The notes below the pieces were generated by a model that was not told where the DNA came from, made no database searches, and was given only the letters and a program-made list of their open reading frames with translations. Shown here one piece after another: positions 33,002-39,083 of a stretch of DNA of 39,083 nucleotides (its first letter is position 1; each line of letters begins with the position of its first letter). A program made the position numbers and the translations under genes. The stretch spans positions 1 to 39,083 of the forward strand of contig CAJOQK010000172.1 in the NCBI GenBank assembly GCA_905236885.1, written 5' to 3'. This DNA comes from an uncultured Bacteroidales bacterium. Its GTDB lineage: Bacteria > Bacteroidota > Bacteroidia > Bacteroidales > WCHB1-69.

Positions 33002-34285
33002 ATGCAAATTTCTACATTATATCAAATATACAAATCCCATCCGCAAGTTTGCACCGATACCCGTAACATTATTCCGCAATCCCTTTTCTTTTGTCTGAAG
33101 GGAGAGCGTTTCAACGGCAATCTTTTTGCGCAGGCCGCTTTGGAGAAAGGGGCGGCCTATGTGCTGACGGAGGAGCCGCAAAGCAGGGAGGATGAACGGT
33201 TCATTATTGTGGACAATGTGTTGGAAACGTTGCAGAAGCTGGCGCAGTATCACCGTTTGCAGTTGGATATACCGGTGATAGGCATTACCGGCACCAACGG
33301 TAAAACCACCACCAAGGAGCTTGTCACGGCGGTTTTGTCAAAAAAATACCGCGTGACCGCCACCCAAGGGAACCTGAACAACCATATCGGGGTTCCGTTA
33401 ACTCTTCTCTCCATCCCTCCGGACGCGGAAATGGCTGTGGTGGAGATGGGGGCGAACCATCCGCATGAGATTGCGGAGCTCTGCCGGTTGTCCCAGCCCA
33501 ATTTCGGACTTATCACCAACATCGGCAAGGCACATTTGGAGGGTTTTGGCAATGTGGAGACAATAATAGCTACAAAAACTGCCCTGTATGAAGCGGTCAG
33601 GCAGCGTCAGGGAACCTTGTTCGTTCATGCGGACGACACCCTGCTTATGCAGCAGTCTGAGGGCTGTCGTCGCTTTACCTATGGAAGCTGCGCGTCGGCT
33701 GATGTGAAGGGGGAATTGCTTCCCGGCTCCGTACAAATGTGTTTCAATGAAAATGTTGGAGGGGGAAGGATTCAGACGCAACTGGTGGGTGATTACAATT
33801 TTCCTAATGCCATGGCTGCATTGGCGGTGGGTTGTTATTTCAATGTCGGATTGGAGCAATGCAGGGCTGCCTTGACGGATTATGAACCCGGCAATGGCCG
33901 TTCCCAAATTCTAAAAAAAGGCAAAATACATTTTATTATAGACGCATATAATGCTAATCCGAGCAGCATGTCGTTGGCCATACGGAATATGGCACAACTC
34001 TCCTCGGAACATAAAGTGTTGGTTTTGGGAGATATGCGGGAGTTGGGTCTTGAAAGTTTACGGGAACACCAGCAAATGGTTGATCTTATAGAATCCCTAC
34101 ATTTTGAGTCTGTTTTTTTGCTGGGAGATGAATTTGGAAAAACCACAGCACCGGACAGTTGGAAATTTTCCACCATGGAAGCGCTTAAAGATGCGCTGAA
34201 ATCCTGCCTGCAGCATAAGAATACATCGGTGTTGGTCAAGGGTTCCAGAGGAATGCGTATGGAACGTGTTTTGGAATATTTTTAA
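33002..34285 (+). CDS. murF: UDP-N-acetylmuramoyl-tripeptide--D-alanyl-D-alanine ligase MurF
   Basis: This 427-residue Mur ligase adds D-Ala-D-Ala to the muramoyl tripeptide in the cytoplasm, finishing the peptidoglycan precursor pentapeptide. The N-terminal domain has CTDTRNIIPQSLFFCLKGER (17-36), typical of MurE/MurF. The ATP-binding loop is GITGTNGKTTTKEL (94-107). EMGANHPHEIAELC, TNIGKAHLEGFGN, DYNFPNAMAALAVG and the motif DAYNANPSSM follow. The C-terminal domain includes VLGDMRELG. The gene is preceded by a terminator and has a strong AGGAGG, so it needs either read-through or an unrecognised promoter. anmK follows 40 bases downstream. Confidence 0.96.
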   Translation: MQISTLYQIYKSHPQVCTDTRNIIPQSLFFCLKGERFNGNLFAQAALEKGAAYVLTEEPQSREDERFIIVDNVLETLQKLAQYHRLQLDIPVIGITGTNGKTTTKELVTAVLSKKYRVTATQGNLNNHIGVPLTLLSIPPDAEMAVVEMGANHPHEIAELCRLSQPNFGLITNIGKAHLEGFGNVETIIATKTALYEAVRQRQGTLFVHADDTLLMQQSEGCRRFTYGSCASADVKGELLPGSVQMCFNENVGGGRIQTQLVGDYNFPNAMAALAVGCYFNVGLEQCRAALTDYEPGNGRSQILKKGKIHFIIDAYNANPSSMSLAIRNMAQLSSEHKVLVLGDMRELGLESLREHQQMVDLIESLHFESVFLLGDEFGKTTAPDSWKFSTMEALKDALKSCLQHKNTSVLVKGSRGMRMERVLEYF

Positions 34286-34325
34286 TATTAATTTCTTTTA
34301 TTTTAATATATTATTTTAAATTTAA

Positions 34326-35408
34326 ATGAAGTTAACCGAATGCTCTATTGTGGGGATGATGTCGGGAACCTCCTTGGATGGTTTGGATATTGCCTGCTGC
34401 CGTTTTAGCATGAAGGACAAACAATTGCTGCAATATGAAATTCTCCGGGCGGAAACCGTTCCCTATCCTGACTTCTGGGAACAGCGCCTGCGGGCGTTGG
34501 ATGCGGATACGCCTGCCCTGGAGCTGGCAATGGCGCATGTGGAATTGGGGCATTGGATGGGGAGGCAGCTTCATGATTTCGTGAAGCGGAACCGGCTGCA
34601 TCCCGATGCTGCGGCTTCGCACGGCCACACTGTTTTTCATCAGCCTGAAAATGGGATGACCTTGCAAATTGGTGATCCTGCGGCTATTGCGGTGGAGTCC
34701 GGTTTGCCCTGTATCGCCGATTTCCGCTCAGGGGATGTGGCCTTAGGCGGCCAGGGTGCGCCTTTGGTGCCAATCGGGGATATAAGACTGTTTGGCGAAT
34801 ATGACGCCTGCCTGAACATAGGAGGCATTTCCAATATCTCTTTCCGAAGCAAAGTGGGGGAGAAAAGGCTGATGGCCTTTGATGTCGCTCCGGCCAACAT
34901 GGTGCTGAACTTGCTGGCCCGCAGGGAGGGACAGCCTTATGACAGGGATGGGGAACTGGCCGCATCCGGCAAGGTGCTGCCGGAACTGTTGGAAAAACTG
35001 GAGGCCTTGCCCTATTACCGGCAGCCTGCCCCAAAATCGTTGGGAAAGGAATGGGTGGAGCAATGTTTCCTGCCGTTGTTGCCGTTGGAGAAGACCTCTA
35101 CAGCGGATTTGCTGGCAACTGTAACCCTGCACATTGCACGGCAGATTGCGTCGGTTTGTAATGAAAACGGTTTGTCTTCCGTGCTGTTGAGCGGCGGAGG
35201 CGCGAAAAACGGGCATTTGCGTGCCTGTTTGCAGCAGTGTGCTCCCCAGAGCCGTTTCGTATTGCCGTCAGAGGAGGTTGTGGATTACAAGGAGGCGCTG
35301 GTTTTCGCCTTTTTGGGGCTTTTGCGCCTCACGGAATCGGACAACTGCCTGCGTGATGTGACGGGTGCCTTGCGAAACCATTGCGGCGGAGCAGTTTATC
35401 TTCCGTAA
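34326..35408 (+). CDS. anmK: Anhydro-N-acetylmuramic acid kinase AnmK
   Basis: This 360-residue kinase converts 1,6-anhydro-MurNAc to MurNAc-6-phosphate, a step of peptidoglycan recycling. The ATP-binding loop is GMMSGTSLDGLDIACC (10-25). SHGHTVFHQPENG near 98, LQIGDPAAIA, the DFRSGDVALGGQGAPLVPI segment, NIGGISNIS, FDVAPANMVLN and LSGGGAKNGHL complete the family pattern. Length is normal. It directly follows murF with a 40-base AT-rich gap, so synthesis and recycling of the cell wall are paired. A 117-base gap separates it from the next gene. Confidence 0.96.
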   Translation: MKLTECSIVGMMSGTSLDGLDIACCRFSMKDKQLLQYEILRAETVPYPDFWEQRLRALDADTPALELAMAHVELGHWMGRQLHDFVKRNRLHPDAAASHGHTVFHQPENGMTLQIGDPAAIAVESGLPCIADFRSGDVALGGQGAPLVPIGDIRLFGEYDACLNIGGISNISFRSKVGEKRLMAFDVAPANMVLNLLARREGQPYDRDGELAASGKVLPELLEKLEALPYYRQPAPKSLGKEWVEQCFLPLLPLEKTSTADLLATVTLHIARQIASVCNENGLSSVLLSGGGAKNGHLRACLQQCAPQSRFVLPSEEVVDYKEALVFAFLGLLRLTESDNCLRDVTGALRNHCGGAVYLP

Positions 35409-35438
35409 CAGTAATACTTTCAATCTCAATTGCTGAAT

Positions 35439-35457
35439 TGTAAAAAATCGATTTACA
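35439..35457. repeat. Short inverted repeat upstream of the MBL-fold gene
   Basis: TGTAAA (35439-35444) and TTTACA (35452-35457) are inverted 6-base arms with a 7-base spacer containing ATCGA. It lies 69 bases before the MBL-fold gene and resembles an operator half-site pair. The AT-rich sequence makes chance occurrence possible. Confidence 0.3.
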
Positions 35458-35525
35458 GAATAATAGTTTTATAGATATAAACAAGTTTCAGTTGTTCCAC
35501 CAATGATGTTGTAAAAAGAGGAGAC

Positions 35526-36272
35526 ATGGTAAGTGTACGTTATATATATCACAGCTGCTTTATGGTGGAGACGGAAAGTCTTCTGCTTGTTTTTGACTAT
35601 TGGAGGGATGATGCTTCCGGAACGCTGCACCGTCGGTTGTCCGAAACGCACAAACCAGTGTATGTGTTCGCTTCACATTTCCATGAAGACCATTATCAGC
35701 CCGAAATTCTGACATGGAAAAACGGTTTGGGCGAGCCGGTCTCCCTGTTGCTCTCTTATGATATTGTCAAAAGGAGGGGAGTGGACAAAAGCCTGTTAAA
35801 GGCTGTTTTGCGCCCTGGTGTCGCTTTTCAGGACGAGTATCTGAAAGTGATGCCGTTCCGTTCCACTGATATAGGCGTTGCGGTGGCGGTTTGGCTGCCG
35901 GACGGCACTGTCGTTTTCCATGCCGGGGATTTGAATAACTGGTATTTTCCTGATGACCCGTCGCATTTGAAGGTGAGTGTCAAGGAGATGGAGGGACTGT
36001 TCCTCTCTGTTATCCGTGAGGTGCGAAAAAAATGCGGTCGGGTGGATTATCTGATGTTTCCGGTGGATTCCCGCCTGGGTGCGGAGATGTGCCGGGGGTT
36101 GTCACAATGGCTTAAACAGGTTCCCACAGGTCATGTTTATCCCATGCATTGTTGGGAAGCCGAATCGGAGGTGGCTGAGGCGTTGGTTCCGCTGCAAGAC
36201 CTGTATCCAGGGTTGGAGATGCACAAACGAGAGGATTTGGCTATAAATTTAAAGGAAATGGATAGGGATTAA
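35526..36272 (+). CDS. Metallo-beta-lactamase-fold hydrolase, UlaG-like
   Basis: This 248-residue protein has an MBL fold. The metal motif HFHEDH (H51, H53, D55, H56) is the HxHxDH signature, after a beta-strand PVYVFAS. Further probable ligands are H132 and D135 in VFHAGDLNNWYF, and H208 in VYPMHCW. An opening IYHSCFMVETESLLLVFDYW is like UlaG/YtkL-type hydrolases that act on lactones or phosphorylated metabolites. No signal peptide is visible, so it is likely cytoplasmic. The substrate cannot be told. GAGGAG precedes the ATG. It is separated from anmK by 117 bases and from the next gene by 111 bases. Confidence 0.85.
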   Translation: MVSVRYIYHSCFMVETESLLLVFDYWRDDASGTLHRRLSETHKPVYVFASHFHEDHYQPEILTWKNGLGEPVSLLLSYDIVKRRGVDKSLLKAVLRPGVAFQDEYLKVMPFRSTDIGVAVAVWLPDGTVVFHAGDLNNWYFPDDPSHLKVSVKEMEGLFLSVIREVRKKCGRVDYLMFPVDSRLGAEMCRGLSQWLKQVPTGHVYPMHCWEAESEVAEALVPLQDLYPGLEMHKREDLAINLKEMDRD

Positions 36273-36289
36273 AAAATGTAACTAACTGA

Positions 36290-36303
36290 TATATATATAT
36301 ATA
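36290..36303. repeat. (TA)n dinucleotide tract
   Basis: Fourteen bases of alternating T and A lie in the AT-rich gap between the MBL-fold gene and the repeat-protein gene, 54 bases upstream of its -7 element. Such tracts can vary in length, but this one is short. Confidence 0.5.
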
Positions 36304-36356
36304 GTAATTTTTGAAGAAAAATAAGAAAAAAGATGCAATCGTATCCGTTAAATGAT

Positions 36357-36364
36357 TACTTTTG
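36357..36364 (+). promoter_or_regulatory. Putative promoter -7 element (TACTTTTG) for the repeat-protein gene
   Basis: TACTTTTG, followed by CA, lies 19 bases before the ATG at 36384. It matches TAnnTTTG and predicts a short leader. Confidence 0.65.
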
Positions 36365-36383
36365 CAAAATGAAATGACAAGTG

Positions 36384-39083
36384 ATGAAGAACATAAAAAA
36401 GAATACCATGAAAAGAAGAATCCTTCTGTCAGTAATATATTTTCTCGCCCTGATGCCTTTGTTACGTGCACAGTGTCCGAACTTGGACTTCAGCAATTGT
36501 AATTTTAACGGCTGGGAATGCTACACGGCAAAAAGTGGGTATTACGATAGTAATTGGGTATTTAATTGTAATGGAACCTATTATGATACTCTGGCATGGA
36601 AACTGGAATTGGCTCCCATTTCAGGAAGGCATACCATCATATATGATCCGTATGGAACGGATAATAATACATATTGTGGAACTTACAATGGCTTGCTGTT
36701 GATACCGAACGGTTATCGCTATAGTGCCCGCATCGGAAATGACAACGTTGGTGGAGAGGCTGAGAGCATCCGTTACAGAATTGCAGTGGATTCCACCAAT
36801 TTTTGGGTGACTGTGCATTATGCCGCTGTCTTGGAATTTGCCCAGCATTGGAGTGAAATGGAATCACCACGTTTTGGTATCCGTTTTCAGGATACTACTG
36901 GAAAACCTCTTCCTGTCGGTAATTTGGAGCTTTCTGTCAAGGATACTGCGCAATTGATAAAATGCAGTGGAGTATATTGGAAAGATTGGGATGTGCTGGC
37001 AGTGAACCTTTCCCCATGGATAGGGCAGACGGTAGAGTTGGTGATATATTCCATGGATTGTGGAAAGGCCGGTCATTTTGGCTACGGGTATGCGGTGTGC
37101 GAGTGCGGTGTGAAGGGTAATGTACGCTATTGCAGCAATTCTTCCGTTGCGGAATTGTCTGCACCGTTCGGTTTTTCTTATTATTGTTGGGTGGACAGTG
37201 CAGGCAAGGTGCTGGATACTGTTCAACGTATAAAAATCATTAATCCCCAAATAGGGACTGAATACCGATGCTTTATGAGTAATGTGCAGGGAAGTAAGGA
37301 CACCATTTCTCTGCGGATTCGCCAAACGCTGATATCACCTTCAATTATGTGCCAAAGGGACAGTCTTACACCATTCATCCGTTTGGCAAATAGGTCCGTT
37401 ATAAGCGGAAGCAGATTGGCGAACCAGATCTGGCATATAAACAGACCGGGTGTTGGCACGGAATACATAAGCCGTGATTCTGTGTTTGATTATTGCTTCA
37501 AGGATACTGGTATGTATGAGGTGATTTTGACAGTGTATGCGGAAAACGGCTGTTCTGACACCTGTTTTCGCAGGTTCATGGTGGCTCCAGTTCCTACGGA
37601 TGTTGAGAATGTGAAACTGCTTTCCGTGCGGCCTGATGCGGACAGCCTGGAGGGAGGCAACCTGACCTTTCCGAGGGTGGTGCTTTGCAACACCGGCCGT
37701 GACAGTATGAAAAACATCGGGTTGGAGGTGCTGGTGGTTGACAAGTACGACACGGTGGTCGCCCATCTGCGGGACACCATTGCCGCCATTCCTGGCGGAG
37801 ACACGGCGGAACTGGCCTTCCGCAGCCGTTACACGGTGCCGGACTACACCGGCAGCTACCGGCTGAAAGCGGTTTATGGCACCGACACCATTGTCTCTGT
37901 CGCCCACTGCATATACCGCCCGGACACCTGCGACATCAGCATGCTCTCCGTGCGTCCGCAGCAGGATTCTTCTTTTGGCATCGTGAAACCGGTCGTGCGC
38001 TACACCGGATACCGGAACAGATACACCTATGCGGTGAACCATTGGGACTATGTATATGTATGCCTGTACGACAGCAACAATGTCCGTCTGGGCATGGTCA
38101 ATTACAATGACTACCTCAATTACAAGGATACCACTGTCGTAATGTTCTCCAAAGGCATCAAGGTGTTCAACTATACGGGACGCTACCGGCTGGTGGCCTA
38201 TGTCAGTTACCATGCCTCTAAAAACATGATCCGGTCCAACGACACGGTGTCATGCACGGGCTATTGCACCGGAGACACCATTGACATCCGGATGCTTTCC
38301 GTGCGGCCCAGCAAGGATTCTGCGTTCGGGGAGACGAAGGTCACGCCGGTCTTAAACACATACTATCGCCATCCGGATTTGGTAAACTCCTTTGTGGATG
38401 TCTGCGTGCAGATGTATGACAGCTCGCATGTCCTTCTCCATCAGTTCAAGGATGAAATATTTGTCAATTGTAACACGACGGAGAATAAGGTGATGTCCTA
38501 CGTGGATTGGAAGGTACCCGACTATACGGGGGTGTACTACCTGAAGGCCTTTTTTGTGAATCTGAAAAAAGAGGAGAACCTTTCAACTGCCAACGACACG
38601 GCGTTTTTCAAGGCCCATTGCATCAGGCACCTGAAAACGGACGTGCAGCTGGTCTCCGTGAGGCCGCAGCATGACAGTGCGGAGGCCGGGAACTGGACCT
38701 CCCCTGTGGTTGTGGTTAAGAATGTGGGGGATTTCGATGTGAAGAATATTGTGGTGAATGTTCAGGTGGACACTAACCAAGTCGGCCATTCGTACACCGG
38801 AAAGTTTGCCTGTTATTGGGACACCATCCCCTTCCTTGCAGCCGGCGATTCGGTGAAATGGGTCCTGTCCGCCCGCTACCAGGTGCCGGATTGTTGGGCA
38901 GGCTCATATTATCGCATGTATGCCTGCATTGCTGTGGAGAATGACGAAGTCAGCACGAACGATGATGCCGCTTATAATGCCAACTGTCACAAAACTGTTG
39001 ATTTCAGGCTTGTTTCGTTCCAGATGCCTTCGGACACCTTGTGGGGCGGGGTGCCCGTCTATCCCAAGGTGCGGATTGTCAAC
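36384..39083 (+). CDS. Large secreted repeat protein with PKD-like and CARDB-like domains (3' end outside window)
   Basis: The frame from the ATG at 36384 is open for exactly 900 codons to the window edge with no stop, so the gene is truncated. A signal peptide (LSVIYFLALMPLLRAQ) is followed by a Cys- and aromatic-rich domain opening CPNLDFSNCNFNGWECY, seen in Bacteroidota surface proteins. A PKD-like domain lies near 325-405 (FKDTGMYEVILTVYAENG). From residue 412 onward, five units recur with the motif (L/M)(L/V)SVRPxxDS at 412, 520, 637, 756 and 876, each also carrying a (V)PDYTGxY-type segment; they look like CARDB/Ig-like adhesion modules. A T9SS C-terminal sorting domain would be expected but is out of view. 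An ATG at 36408 is an alternative start. Function is unknown; a surface adhesin or extracellular matrix protein is plausible. Confidence 0.85.
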   Translation, partial: MKNIKKNTMKRRILLSVIYFLALMPLLRAQCPNLDFSNCNFNGWECYTAKSGYYDSNWVFNCNGTYYDTLAWKLELAPISGRHTIIYDPYGTDNNTYCGTYNGLLLIPNGYRYSARIGNDNVGGEAESIRYRIAVDSTNFWVTVHYAAVLEFAQHWSEMESPRFGIRFQDTTGKPLPVGNLELSVKDTAQLIKCSGVYWKDWDVLAVNLSPWIGQTVELVIYSMDCGKAGHFGYGYAVCECGVKGNVRYCSNSSVAELSAPFGFSYYCWVDSAGKVLDTVQRIKIINPQIGTEYRCFMSNVQGSKDTISLRIRQTLISPSIMCQRDSLTPFIRLANRSVISGSRLANQIWHINRPGVGTEYISRDSVFDYCFKDTGMYEVILTVYAENGCSDTCFRRFMVAPVPTDVENVKLLSVRPDADSLEGGNLTFPRVVLCNTGRDSMKNIGLEVLVVDKYDTVVAHLRDTIAAIPGGDTAELAFRSRYTVPDYTGSYRLKAVYGTDTIVSVAHCIYRPDTCDISMLSVRPQQDSSFGIVKPVVRYTGYRNRYTYAVNHWDYVYVCLYDSNNVRLGMVNYNDYLNYKDTTVVMFSKGIKVFNYTGRYRLVAYVSYHASKNMIRSNDTVSCTGYCTGDTIDIRMLSVRPSKDSAFGETKVTPVLNTYYRHPDLVNSFVDVCVQMYDSSHVLLHQFKDEIFVNCNTTENKVMSYVDWKVPDYTGVYYLKAFFVNLKKEENLSTANDTAFFKAHCIRHLKTDVQLVSVRPQHDSAEAGNWTSPVVVVKNVGDFDVKNIVVNVQVDTNQVGHSYTGKFACYWDTIPFLAAGDSVKWVLSARYQVPDCWAGSYYRMYACIAVENDEVSTNDDAAYNANCHKTVDFRLVSFQMPSDTLWGGVPVYPKVRIVN
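37617..39083 (+). repeat. CARDB-like protein repeats within the large surface protein
   Basis: The SVRPxxDS motif begins at 37617, 37941, 38292, 38649 and (diverged, LVSFQMPSDT) 39009. Spacings are 108, 117, 119 and 120 codons. DNA identity between units is low, so this is an old protein repeat array rather than a recent DNA duplication. Confidence 0.85.

Noticed and set aside
36290-36303. Phase-variable (TA)n promoter switch
   Set aside because: The tract is only seven TA units and lies 54 bases upstream of the -7 element, outside the usual promoter spacing, so I list it only as a simple repeat.
37341-38213. 290-residue minus-strand frame inside the repeat protein gene
   Set aside because: The plus-strand frame is open throughout with regular repeat motifs. 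The minus frame is a composition shadow.

Overview
The window reads as chromosomal DNA of a member of the Bacteroidota, most likely order Bacteroidales. Three things support this. Promoters carry the Bacteroidota -7 element TAnnTTTG (eight plausible copies). The outer-membrane and secretion genes belong to families confined to this phylum: PorP/SprF, a GldJ/GldK-type SUMF1 lipoprotein, a large beta-barrel protein with a SprA-like N-terminal region, a CarboxypepD_reg/beta-barrel protein and a GT117 (DUF2723) membrane protein. The core enzymes also have the forms usual in the phylum, such as the DAHP synthase-chorismate mutase fusion and the 2-oxoacid:ferredoxin oxidoreductase with a fused gamma-alpha subunit. 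No tRNA, rRNA, CRISPR array, IS element or phage gene is visible.

Layout. 1-4170: truB, then the korA-korB pair closed by a strong terminator. 4286-11441: a probable operon of a BatE-like TPR/SH3 protein, aroG-aroQ fusion, dapA, holA and a 1108-residue outer-membrane protein. 11515-14085: a second outer-membrane beta-barrel gene with its own promoter. 14157-21171: recQ, a membrane-anchored OmpH/Skp-like protein, a MORN-repeat lipoprotein, ilvE, lpdA and fabD. 21237-27226 (minus strand): in transcription order a cyclophilin PPIase, pheS, the GT117 protein and a DUF2520 protein. 27287-28905 (plus): a small lipoprotein and hemW. 28925-30190 (minus): a U32 peptidase-family protein. 30367-36272 (plus): porP/sprF, a gldJ-type lipoprotein, murF, anmK and a metallo-beta-lactamase-fold protein. 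36357-end: the first 900 codons of a large secreted repeat protein cut by the window edge.

How the genes work together. Much of the window is housekeeping: aromatic and lysine/diaminopimelate biosynthesis, branched-chain amino acids, fatty acid initiation, peptidoglycan synthesis and recycling, replication/repair and translation. The accessory theme is the cell envelope. PorP and the GldJ-type lipoprotein point to a type IX secretion system (T9SS), and the truncated repeat protein at the right edge looks like a possible cargo or surface protein of such a system. The two large beta-barrel genes and the GT117 protein (family related to protein O-mannosyltransferases) fit the same theme. No clearly new defence or mobile system was found. 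The least understood parts are the SprA-like barrel, the repeat protein and the orphan T9SS-type genes.
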